Of a stretch of DNA of 22,145 bases, positions 6,157 through 22,145 are shown one piece after another; positions within the stretch are counted from its first letter, which is position 1; each line of letters starts with the position of its first letter. Under the pieces are notes generated by a model. The model saw only the letters and a list, made by a program, of their open reading frames with translations. It had not been told where the DNA came from and did not search any database. The stretch comes from Hydrogenimonas sp. Its GTDB lineage: Bacteria; Campylobacterota; Campylobacteria; Campylobacterales; Hydrogenimonadaceae. Both the position numbers and the translations under genes were made by a program. Where the stretch lies: assembly GCA_015494675.1 (NCBI GenBank), contig WGAW01000136.1, forward strand, positions 1-22,145, given 5' to 3'.

Positions 6157-6179
6157 ACCCGGGACGGGTTGGCTTTTTT
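6156..6179 (+). terminator. Terminator-like hairpin with T6 directly before tRNA-Trp
   Basis: AACCCG (6156-6161) pairs with CGGGTT (6165-6170) over GGA, followed by GGC and six T residues (6174-6179). The hairpin begins at the last base of the rpmG stop codon, and the T run abuts the first base of tRNA-Trp. The stem is short, and no separate promoter is evident between it and the tRNA, so it may be an attenuator rather than a full stop. Confidence 0.45.
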
Positions 6180-6255
6180 AGGGCAGTAGCTCCAATGGTA
6201 GAGCATCGGTCTCCAAAACCGAGTGCTGGGGGTTCGAGTCCCTCCTGCCCTGCCA
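6180..6255 (+). tRNA. tRNA-Trp(CCA)
   Basis: 76 nt with encoded CCA. The acceptor AGGGCAG pairs with CTGCCCT and the discriminator base is G. The anticodon stem TCGGT/ACCGA encloses CTCCAAA with CCA at 6213-6215. Its location between rpmG and secE is a widely conserved arrangement. Confidence 0.98.
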
Positions 6256-6273
6256 CGTTAAGGAAATGAAATC

Positions 6274-6453
6274 ATGGAAAAATTGATCAGCTATATCAAC
6301 CATGCCAAAATTGAAATCTCTAAAGTTATTTTTCCGACGAAACTGCAGGTTCGGCAGGCTTTTTTTGCCGTTTTCGTTGTAGTGACCGTCATATCACTCT
6401 TCCTTGCATTGATTGATGTCATCATGTCCGCATCACTCTCTGCCCTGATCTGA
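6274..6453 (+). CDS. secE: Preprotein translocase subunit SecE
   Basis: 59 residues, the short single-span form typical of most bacteria outside the enterics (E. coli SecE has three spans). An amphipathic N-terminal helix (MEKLISYINHAKIEISKVIF) leads into PTKLQVRQAF, the conserved SecE signature around residues 21-30. One hydrophobic membrane segment, FAVFVVVTVISLFLALIDVI, covers about 31-50. SecE clamps SecY in the inner-membrane SecYEG channel. The start ATG 6274 follows AAGGAAA with normal spacing. The gene lies between tRNA-Trp and nusG, 12 bases ahead of the latter, the near-universal secE-nusG pairing. Confidence 0.97.
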   Translation: MEKLISYINHAKIEISKVIFPTKLQVRQAFFAVFVVVTVISLFLALIDVIMSASLSALI

Positions 6454-6465
6454 AAAGGGGTTTAA

Positions 6466-6996
6466 ATGGCACATAAATGGTATGCGATACAGACCTACGC
6501 CGGAAGCGAGCAGAGCGTAAAACGCGCTATCGAAACGATGGCGGAACAGCTCGGAATCCGGGACAGAATCGAAGAGATCGTCGTTCCGACTGAAGATGTA
6601 ATCGAGGTAAAGAACGGCCAGAAGAAGATAACAGAAAGGTCGCTTTACCCCGGCTATGTCTTTGCCAAAATGGATCTCGATACCGATCTTTGGCACAAGA
6701 TACAGTCGCTTCCGAGGGTCTCACGTTTTATCGGAGAGTCCAAGAAGCCGACTCCGCTAAGCGAAACGGATGTCGCGAATATACTCGACAAGGTACAAAA
6801 CCGTGCGGCTCCCAAGCCTAAAATTTCATTCGAGCCGGGTGAAATGGTCAGGATTGTCGAAGGGCCGTTCGCCAACTTTACCGGTATGGTCGAAGAGTAC
6901 GACCTCGAACACGGCAAGTTGAAACTGAACGTTTCGATATTCGGTAGAAGTACACCGGTCGAGATACTCTATTCGCAAGTCGAAAAAATCATCTAA
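6466..6996 (+). CDS. nusG: Transcription termination/antitermination protein NusG
   Basis: 176 residues, usual length about 175-181. The N-terminal NGN domain begins [21 protein letters not shown] and includes the [11 protein letters not shown] core (about residues 62-72), which contacts RNA polymerase. The C-terminal KOW domain runs from about residue 124 ([19 protein letters not shown]), which binds Rho or ribosomal protein S10. NusG travels with RNA polymerase, raises processivity and couples transcription to translation or to Rho. The start ATG 6466 follows AAAAGGGG. It is placed 12 bases after secE and 22 bases before rplK. Confidence 0.99.
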   Translation: MAHKWYAIQTYAGSEQSVKRAIETMAEQLGIRDRIEEIVVPTEDVIEVKNGQKKITERSLYPGYVFAKMDLDTDLWHKIQSLPRVSRFIGESKKPTPLSETDVANILDKVQNRAAPKPKISFEPGEMVRIVEGPFANFTGMVEEYDLEHGKLKLNVSIFGRSTPVEILYSQVEKII

Positions 6997-7018
6997 AATT
7001 CAGAAGAAGGAAAAGGCA

Positions 7019-7444
7019 ATGGCAAAAAAAGTTGTTGATGAATTCAAGCTGCAGATACCTGCCGGCAAAGCGAACCCCTCTCCTCCGGTAGGCCCGGCAC
7101 TGGGTCAGCGAGGTGTTAACATTATGGAGTTCTGTAAAGCTTTCAACGAAAAGACAAAAGATATGATGGGCTACAACATCCCGGTCGTCATTACAGTCTA
7201 TTCAGACAGAAGCTTTACTTTCGTTACCAAGAAGCCGCCGGTTACGGATCTTATCAAAAAAGAGATCAACCTCCAAAAAGGTAGTGACAACCCGCTCAAA
7301 AACAAAGTGGGCAAGATCACCAGAGAACAGATTCTCAATATCGTAAAAACGAAGATGGACGACCTGAACGCACATGACGAAGAGGCTGCCGCCAAAATTA
7401 TAGAGGGCAGCTGCAGAAGCATGGGTGTAGAGGTTATAGACTAA
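7019..7444 (+). CDS. rplK: 50S ribosomal protein L11
   Basis: 141 residues, the standard length. The sequence shows the proline-rich N-terminal signature [21 protein letters not shown] (about residues 10-30), which in thiostrepton-sensitive ribosomes contacts the drug, and the C-terminal rRNA-binding domain with GTARSMGIEV-like [10 protein letters not shown] near the end. L11 forms the base of the GTPase-associated centre with L10 and L12. The start ATG 7019 follows GAAGGAAAAGG. It is the first ribosomal protein gene in the block, close behind nusG, and is followed by a 60-base gap with two competing hairpins before rplA. Confidence 0.99.
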   Translation: MAKKVVDEFKLQIPAGKANPSPPVGPALGQRGVNIMEFCKAFNEKTKDMMGYNIPVVITVYSDRSFTFVTKKPPVTDLIKKEINLQKGSDNPLKNKVGKITREQILNIVKTKMDDLNAHDEEAAAKIIEGSCRSMGVEVID

Positions 7445-7445
7445 A

Positions 7446-7477
7446 AGATCTTCACCGCAAGATCTAAAAGATGCGGT
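7446..7477 (+). promoter_or_regulatory. Two mutually exclusive hairpins between rplK and rplA
   Basis: AGATCTT (7446-7452) pairs with AAGATCT (7459-7465); alternatively ACCGCA (7454-7459) pairs with TGCGGT (7472-7477). The second stem uses the loop of the first, so they compete or form a pseudoknot. A further small stem GCAAA/TTTGC (7479-7493) adjoins the rplA ribosome site. This could be a translational control site for L1, but no direct evidence exists here. Confidence 0.4.
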
Positions 7478-7504
7478 AGCAAAAAAAATTTGCGGAGAAA
7501 ATAG

Positions 7505-8209
7505 ATGTCCAAAAAAGTTTCCAAAAGAGTACAGAAGCTGCTCGAAAAGATAGATACAGATAAAACATATTCGATCGAAGAGGCGACCAAGCTGGTCAAA
7601 GATCTCAAGTCTGCAAAGTTCGACGAGACGGTTGAACTGGCCCTCAGGCTCAATGTCGACCCCAGACATGCGGATCAGATGGTACGCGGTGCGGTGGTCC
7701 TCCCGCACGGTACCGGCAAAAACGTACGTGTAGCCGTTTTCGCGAAAGGGGCCAAAGCGGATGAAGCAAAAGAGGCGGGTGCCGACGTTGTAGGAGCTGA
7801 GGACCTGGTCGAGCAGGTTCAGAACGGAAACATAGACTTCGATATTGTTATAGCAACGCCCGATATGATGGGTCAGGTAGGTAAGATAGGGCGAATCCTC
7901 GGCCCCAAAGGTCTCATGCCGAACCCCAAGACCGGAACCGTTACGATGGATGTCGCACAAGCGGTCAAAAATGCAAAAGGCGGCCAGGTTAACTTCCGTG
8001 TGGACAAAAAGGGTAACATACATGCCGGCGTAGGGAAAGCGAGTTTCGATGCCGAACAGCTGGCTGAAAACATCAAGGCATTCGTTACCGCCATCAACAG
8101 GCAGAAGCCTGCCGCGGCAAAAGGCAAATATATCCAAAATGCAGCTCTTTCATTGACAATGAGCCCTTCGGTTAAGTTAGATGCGCAAGAGCTTATGGAT
8201 ATAAAATAG
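7505..8209 (+). CDS. rplA: 50S ribosomal protein L1
   Basis: 234 residues, matching E. coli L1. Family features are clear: [18 protein letters not shown] (about 38-55), [16 protein letters not shown] (about 60-75), [18 protein letters not shown] (about 128-145) and a C-terminal [14 protein letters not shown]1 forms the mobile stalk at the E-site side of the large subunit and in many bacteria represses translation of its own operon by binding mRNA that mimics its rRNA site. The start ATG 7505 follows GCGGAGAAAATAG. It is followed by a 130-base gap containing an L10-type leader. Confidence 0.99.
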   Translation: MSKKVSKRVQKLLEKIDTDKTYSIEEATKLVKDLKSAKFDETVELALRLNVDPRHADQMVRGAVVLPHGTGKNVRVAVFAKGAKADEAKEAGADVVGAEDLVEQVQNGNIDFDIVIATPDMMGQVGKIGRILGPKGLMPNPKTGTVTMDVAQAVKNAKGGQVNFRVDKKGNIHAGVGKASFDAEQLAENIKAFVTAINRQKPAAAKGKYIQNAALSLTMSPSVKLDAQELMDIK

Positions 8210-8219
8210 GTTAACTCTT

Positions 8220-8339
8220 TAAACAGATTACGACACTTTTGTCGAGAATAGGTTTTATCTTAGACTGGAGATAGTTAGGGGCGTAAGCTTAATCGGCTTC
8301 GGCCGCCCTTCTTGAAGTCTCTGTCGGAAAGGAGGAAAT
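8220..8339 (+). promoter_or_regulatory. Ribosomal protein L10 leader (rplJ 5' control element)
   Basis: The 130-nt gap between rplA and rplJ folds into several stems. CGACA/TGTCG is an early hairpin (8231-8244). A long-range stem AGACT (8262-8266) with AGTCT (8316-8320) encloses GGGC (8279-8282) with GCCC (8305-8308). A very stable CGGC-TTCG-GCCG tetraloop hairpin lies at 8294-8305. The position and size match the known L10 leader, where the L10(L12)4 complex binds and limits translation of rplJ and rplL. The AAAGGAGG site at 8328-8337 follows. The family assignment comes from location plus the visible fold, not from a model search. Confidence 0.72.
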
Positions 8340-8825
8340 ATGACCCGAAGCGAAAAAGAACGACTCGTATCTGAACTTTCCGATGCGTTCAAAAGTGCCG
8401 GCTGTGTCGTTATATGCGACTTCAAAGGCATGAGTGTGAAAGAGCTCGAAGAGTTCAGAAAGATCGGCTACGAGGCCGGTCTGGGTGCCCGCGTCATCAA
8501 AAACACGCTGGCTCAGATCGCATTCAGGAATGCCGGTGTCGAGGGCGTGGAACTCAACGAAACCAATATGGCCGTCTGGGGTGAAGATCCCATAGCAACC
8601 GCAAAGGCTGTGGCCAAGTTCGCCAAGGAGAACGACAAGTTCGTAATCAAAGGCGGGGTTATCGGTGAAGAGGTTGTCGATGCGGCCAAAATCGTCGAGT
8701 ACAGCAAGCTTCTCGGACGCGAAGAGCTTCTCGGAATGCTGCTGTCCGTCTGGACCGCACCCATTCGCAACCTCGTTTGCGGACTCGACAATCTCGCGAA
8801 GAAGAAGGCGGAAGAAGCTGCCTGA
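8340..8825 (+). CDS. rplJ: 50S ribosomal protein L10
   Basis: 161 residues, as in most bacteria (E. coli 165). The N-terminal rRNA-binding part reads MTRSEKERLVSELSDAF, followed by the core GARVIKNTLAQIAFRNAGVEGV. A C-terminal helix holds the attachment sites for L12 dimers (about 130-161, LLGMLLSVWTAPIRNLVCGLDNLAKKK). L10 anchors the L12 stalk that recruits translational GTPases such as EF-Tu and EF-G, both encoded in this window. The start is ATG 8340 behind a strong AAAGGAGG. Confidence 0.99.
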   Translation: MTRSEKERLVSELSDAFKSAGCVVICDFKGMSVKELEEFRKIGYEAGLGARVIKNTLAQIAFRNAGVEGVELNETNMAVWGEDPIATAKAVAKFAKENDKFVIKGGVIGEEVVDAAKIVEYSKLLGREELLGMLLSVWTAPIRNLVCGLDNLAKKKAEEAA

Positions 8826-8879
8826 TAGATGCGGCATAGACCGCCACAGAGAAAAAAAATTCCTAACAGGAGATGAGAA

Positions 8880-9254
8880 ATGGCAATCACCAAAGAAGAG
8901 TTGTTTGAATATATCGAAGGTCTTTCCGTACTTGAGCTTAACGAACTGGTCAAAGAGTTCGAAGAGAGATTCGGCGTATCAGCTACACCGATGGTTGTGG
9001 CCGGTGCAGCCGGCGGTGAAGCCGGCGGCGCAGCCGAAGAGCAGAGCGAATTCGACGTCATCCTTGCAAGCCCGGGTGCGAAGAAGATCAACGTCATCAA
9101 AGTCGTACGTGAAGTTACGGGACTCGGTCTCAAAGAGGCCAAAGAGGCTGTCGACAACGCACCTACTACTATCAAAGAGGGTGTCAGCAAAGAGGAAGCC
9201 GAAGAGCTCAAAGCCAAGTTTGAAGAGGCCGGCGCAAGCGTCGAAATTAAATAA
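8880..9254 (+). CDS. rplL: 50S ribosomal protein L7/L12
   Basis: 124 residues. An N-terminal dimerisation helix pair ([20 protein letters not shown], residues 1-35) leads to an Ala/Gly-rich hinge ([16 protein letters not shown], about 40-56). The C-terminal factor-binding domain follows ([20 protein letters not shown], then [15 protein letters not shown]). Four to six copies bind L10 and contact the elongation factors. The start ATG 8880 follows ACAGGAGATGAGAA. The strongly skewed hinge composition is normal for the family. A perfect hairpin lies 17 bases past the stop. Confidence 0.99.
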   Translation: MAITKEELFEYIEGLSVLELNELVKEFEERFGVSATPMVVAGAAGGEAGGAAEEQSEFDVILASPGAKKINVIKVVREVTGLGLKEAKEAVDNAPTTIKEGVSKEEAEELKAKFEEAGASVEIK

Positions 9255-9271
9255 TATTTTAACATATTTAC

Positions 9272-9300
9272 ATAAAGGGAAGATTCAATCTTCCCTTTAT
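9272..9300 (+). terminator. Perfect 13-bp hairpin between rplL and rpoB (attenuator or processing site)
   Basis: The 13-nt arms 9272-9284 and 9288-9300 are exactly complementary around a 3-nt TCA loop. No T run follows (next bases CCGG), so it is not a classical strong terminator. E. coli has both an attenuator and an RNase III site in the same gap, and this hairpin could serve either role, setting rpoBC output below the ribosomal proteins. The rest of the 141-base gap shows only a small stem GTATC/GATAC (9341-9357). Confidence 0.65.
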
Positions 9301-9392
9301 CCGGTTTATTCTATCATTGTAACTTATGCTTACACTAACCGTATCGAATATAGATACATCCCGATGCAACACACTACTGAATGAGGTCTTAG

Positions 9393-18069
<8,677 letters not shown>

Positions 18070-18100
18070 AAGGCTACGCTGCGAGCCTGGAAAATTAAAA

Positions 18101-18126
18101 TATACTTAATTTAAGTTAAGTATAAT
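18101..18126 (+). promoter_or_regulatory. rpsL: rpsL promoter overlapping a palindrome
   Basis: A perfect TATAAT at 18121-18126 (+1 near 18133) is preceded by an AT-rich stretch with no -35. TATACTTAA (18101-18109) and TTAAGTATA (18116-18124) form an exact 9-bp inverted repeat that ends inside the -10 box. It separates the rpsL cluster from rpoBC as its own transcription unit. The rest of the 135-base gap holds the rpoC hairpin and AT-rich DNA only. Confidence 0.6.
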
Positions 18127-18189
18127 AATTGTTTGGATATTATTTGCCATCAATTTCTACAAGTATTAAAAATTATGAAAGGAATTTGA

Positions 18190-18561
18190 GTGCCTACCAT
18201 CAATCAACTGGTTCGTAAAGAACGCAAAAAGGTAATCAAAAAGTCTAAATCTCCAGCGCTCGTGAAGTGTCCGCAGCGTCGCGGAGTATGTACGCGTGTA
18301 TATACGACTACACCGAAGAAGCCGAACTCGGCGCTTAGGAAAGTCGCGAAAGTACGCCTTACAAGCGGATTCGAAGTGATCAGCTATATTCCGGGGGAGG
18401 GTCACAACCTGCAGGAGCACTCCATTGTACTCGTGCGCGGAGGCCGTGTAAAAGACCTTCCGGGTGTTAAGTACCACATCGTTCGAGGTGCGCTCGATAC
18501 GGCAGGTGTTGCCAACAGACGAGTTTCACGCTCGAAATATGGTGCAAAGCGCCCCAAATAA
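18190..18561 (+). CDS. rpsL: 30S ribosomal protein S12
   Basis: 123 residues from a GTG start at 18190, supported by AAAGGAA seven bases ahead and by the universal N-terminus [14 protein letters not shown]12 sits at the decoding centre and controls accuracy. Key residues are wild type: K43 in [13 protein letters not shown] and K88 in GRVKDLPG, the positions where streptomycin-resistance changes arise; D89 is the site modified by RimO in E. coli. It heads a str-type cluster with rpsG and fusA. Confidence 0.99.
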   Translation: MPTINQLVRKERKKVIKKSKSPALVKCPQRRGVCTRVYTTTPKKPNSALRKVAKVRLTSGFEVISYIPGEGHNLQEHSIVLVRGGRVKDLPGVKYHIVRGALDTAGVANRRVSRSKYGAKRPK

Positions 18562-19056
<495 letters not shown>

Positions 19057-19059
19057 GCG

Positions 19060-19076
19060 GTCCGGGCTCTCCGGAC
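19060..19076 (+). terminator. Short hairpin just after rpsG
   Basis: GTCCGG (19060-19065) pairs with CCGGAC (19071-19076) over a 5-nt loop, followed by GTTTGC. It stands three bases past the rpsG stop and just ahead of the stronger terminator, so the two may act in tandem. Confidence 0.4.
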
Positions 19077-19084
19077 GTTTGCAT

Positions 19085-19115
19085 ACCGAACAGCATTGTC
19101 TGTTTGGTCTTTTTT
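19085..19115 (+). terminator. Rho-independent terminator after rpsG
   Basis: ACCGAACAG (19085-19093) pairs with CTGTTTGGT (19100-19108, one G-U pair) over a 6-nt loop, followed by C and six T residues (19110-19115). It is the clearest intrinsic terminator in the window and ends the rpsL-rpsG transcript. Confidence 0.8.
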
Positions 19116-19129
19116 AAACTTCGCTTCGC

Positions 19130-19135
19130 TATAAT
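19130..19135 (+). promoter_or_regulatory. fusA: fusA promoter (-10 box)
   Basis: TATAAT at 19130-19135 lies 15 bases past the rpsG terminator and 37 bases before the fusA start; +1 near 19142. No good -35 is present, as at other promoters of this genome. Together with the terminator it makes fusA a separately transcribed gene. Confidence 0.6.
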
Positions 19136-19172
19136 CACGACAAAATTTACCAACGCTTAAAAGGAAATAACG

Positions 19173-21248
<2,076 letters not shown>

Positions 21249-21254
21249 AAAATG

Positions 21255-21273
21255 GACCGGAGTCTCTCCGGTC
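21255..21273 (+). terminator. Hairpin after fusA
   Basis: GACCGGA (21255-21261) pairs exactly with TCCGGTC (21267-21273) over GTCTC, six bases after the fusA stop. There is no T run, so it may be a partial terminator or an mRNA end protector. The remaining bases up to tRNA-Arg show no clear promoter; TTGACT (21329-21334) would put its -10 inside the tRNA. Confidence 0.5.
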
Positions 21274-21349
21274 GCCGCACTTCGCCGTACATTCGCGGAC
21301 TTTGAAGAGCGGCTTCGATTTTCTCTCATTGACTTTACCGCAAACGGTC

Positions 21350-21426
21350 GACCCCGTAGCTCAGCCGGATAGAGCGTCGGATTCCTAATCCGAAGGCCGC
21401 GCGTTCGAATCGCGCCGGGGTCACCA
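21350..21426 (+). tRNA. tRNA-Arg(CCU)
   Basis: 77 nt with encoded CCA. The acceptor GACCCCG pairs with CGGGGTC, and the anticodon stem TCGGA/TCCGA encloses TTCCTAA with CCT at 21384-21386, decoding AGG. AGG and AGA codons are frequent in the accessory genes of this window. No integrase or duplicated tRNA end is visible, so it does not mark an integrated element here. Confidence 0.98.
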
Positions 21427-21438
21427 TCTTTTCTCCTG

Positions 21439-21465
21439 AAACTAAAAACTCAAAACTAAAAACTC
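21439..21465 (+). repeat. Tandem 13-nt repeat after tRNA-Arg
   Basis: AAACTAAAAACTC occurs at 21439-21451 and again at 21453-21465, a 14-base period, between tRNA-Arg and the ankyrin gene promoter. A-rich, no pairing partner; meaning unknown. Confidence 0.7.
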
Positions 21466-21495
21466 TGTCGGATGTTTCTTCGCTTTTGTTACTGG

Positions 21496-21501
21496 TATAA
21501 T
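21496..21501 (+). promoter_or_regulatory. Extended -10 promoter of the ankyrin gene, start point at the ATG
   Basis: TGGTATAAT (21493-21501 region, -10 at 21496-21501) has the same extended -10 as the tuf promoter. The expected +1 is about 21507-21509, which coincides with the ATG, and the bases before the ATG (CTCAGAC) hold no ribosome site. This predicts a leaderless mRNA. Confidence 0.55.
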
Positions 21502-21508
21502 CTCAGAC

Positions 21509-22006
21509 ATGAAAACTCTAAAAAATGAAATTATCGAAGCCGTTAAGTGTGATGATATAGAGCGTATAGAGGCGCTGCTCAATGAGGGTTGCGACGCGAA
21601 CAGCACGGACGAGGAGGGGCGACCGCTTATGCTGCTGGCTATAAAAAGCGGAGCGAGCAGAGAGACGGTCGAGCTTCTTCTCGACAGAGGCGCCGATCTC
21701 GGGTGGACTACCGAAGAGGGAGTCGGCCTTCTGGATGAGGCTGTGGAGAGAAACAGACTCGATCTTGCCGAGCTCTTTATAGAGAGGGGGATCGATCCGG
21801 CGGTCACAAGACGCGGCAGCGGCATGACGGCCCTTATGCTGGCCGCAAGTTTCGACTACATCGATATGATGGAACTTCTTTGCGAAAAAGGGGCGGATCT
21901 GTTCGCCGTGGATGAGCTGGGGCTGAGTGCGAGCGACTATGCGAGAAAGCTCGGAAGGATAAAAGCGAAGAGGTGGCTTGATGAGAAGATCGCCAATCCG
22001 TTTTGA
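21509..22006 (+). CDS. Ankyrin-repeat protein
   Basis: 165 residues made almost wholly of ankyrin repeats. Visible units are about 5-37 (IIEAVKCDDIERIEALLNEG), 38-70 (RPLMLLAIKSGASRETVELL), 71-103 (GVGLLDEAVERNRLDLAELF), 104-138 (MTALMLAASFDYIDMMELL) and a short capping unit ending DYARKLGRIKAKRWLDEKI. Ankyrin stacks bind other proteins, so the partner sets the function and none is evident. No signal peptide or membrane segment, hence probably cytoplasmic. The start ATG 21509 gives the complete first repeat and is supported by the promoter directly upstream, despite lacking a Shine-Dalgarno sequence. The next gene begins 8 bases after the stop and is likely co-transcribed, making its product a reasonable candidate partner. 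Confidence 0.85.
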   Translation: MKTLKNEIIEAVKCDDIERIEALLNEGCDANSTDEEGRPLMLLAIKSGASRETVELLLDRGADLGWTTEEGVGLLDEAVERNRLDLAELFIERGIDPAVTRRGSGMTALMLAASFDYIDMMELLCEKGADLFAVDELGLSASDYARKLGRIKAKRWLDEKIANPF

Positions 22007-22014
22007 GGTCCGGT

Positions 22015-22145
22015 ATGGATATAGATAGCATTATAGAGGGTGTGAAGGACCGAAAGATCCTTTTTGTCGGAAAGATGAAGACGATGAGCCCCGAGGATAT
22101 AGAGCTCTTTTTGCAGCAGTGCGGTGCCGAGGCGGCAACGGATGA
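22015..22145 (+). CDS. 5' part of a gene, possible BRCT-like N-terminus
   Basis: ATG 22015 follows TGAGGT, which overlaps the ankyrin stop codon, and the frame stays open to the window end (43 complete codons). The visible protein starts MDIDSIIEGVKDRKILFVGK and continues KMKTMSPEDIELFLQQCGAEAAT. The pattern of a short strand (ILFVGKM), a helix after MSPEDI, and a Gly-Ala turn resembles the start of a BRCT domain such as that of bacterial DNA ligase, but 43 residues are too few to be certain. Operon partner of the ankyrin gene. Confidence 0.5.
   Translation, partial: MDIDSIIEGVKDRKILFVGKMKTMSPEDIELFLQQCGAEAATD

Noticed and set aside
8665..9384. Plus-strand 239-residue open frame overlapping rplJ and rplL
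   Set aside because: It is a shadow in another frame across two certain ribosomal protein genes, with low-complexity serine/arginine/lysine-rich composition.
21350..21426. Integration site for a mobile element at tRNA-Arg
   Set aside because: No integrase gene and no duplicated tRNA 3' end are visible in the sequence after it.

Overview
The window is a stretch of chromosome that looks like a member of the Campylobacterota (the former Epsilonproteobacteria). This rests on the gene content and order (tRNA-tuf-rpmG-trnW-secE-nusG-rplKAJL-rpoB-rpoC, then rpsL-rpsG-fusA), on the rpoB/rpoC open reading frames physically overlapping in a group whose Helicobacter and Wolinella members have them fused, and on promoters that show clear TATAAT boxes with poor -35 boxes. 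Base composition is roughly balanced, higher in G+C than Campylobacter or Helicobacter. That suggests an environmental or vent-type lineage; I cannot name the genus.

Layout. Positions 1-2593 hold the end of an M23 peptidoglycan-hydrolase-like gene, a siroheme/4Fe-4S nitrite or sulfite reductase, and a small basic protein of unknown function, all close-packed on the plus strand. Positions 2638-3814 hold a stand-alone AAA-type ATPase of the archaeal-ATPase (ATPase_2) kind with its own promoter inside an inverted repeat. From 3854 to 18054 lies the translation/transcription block: tRNA-Thr(UGU), Tyr(GUA), Gly(UCC), Thr(GGU), tuf, rpmG, tRNA-Trp(CCA), secE, nusG, rplK, rplA, rplJ, rplL, rpoB and rpoC. 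The order tRNA-Thr-Tyr-Gly-Thr-tuf is the one known from Escherichia coli (thrU-tyrU-glyT-thrT-tufB). From 18101 to 21248 is a str-type cluster (rpsL, rpsG, then fusA behind a terminator and its own promoter). The window ends with tRNA-Arg(CCU), an ankyrin-repeat gene that appears to be transcribed from its start codon, and the beginning of one more gene.

All genes read on the plus strand. The core genes supply the elongation factors, the translocase subunit SecE, the antitermination factor NusG, the L11/L1/L10/L12 stalk proteins, both large RNA polymerase subunits, and S12/S7. Control is visible as an L10-type leader before rplJ, a perfect 13-bp hairpin between rplL and rpoB, competing hairpins between rplK and rplA, and hairpins near several operon ends.

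The most interesting non-coding signal is the 359-base gap between tRNA-Thr(GGU) and tuf. It holds an extended -10 promoter followed by a 241-nt region whose two ends can pair over 24 bp (four of the pairs G-U), enclosing several further hairpins and two near-identical 45-nt repeats spaced exactly 100 nt apart. It looks like a multi-branched structured leader RNA or a small RNA, with a palindromic repeat element as the main alternative. The 117-nt spacer between tRNA-Gly and the second tRNA-Thr is a second, smaller candidate structured RNA.
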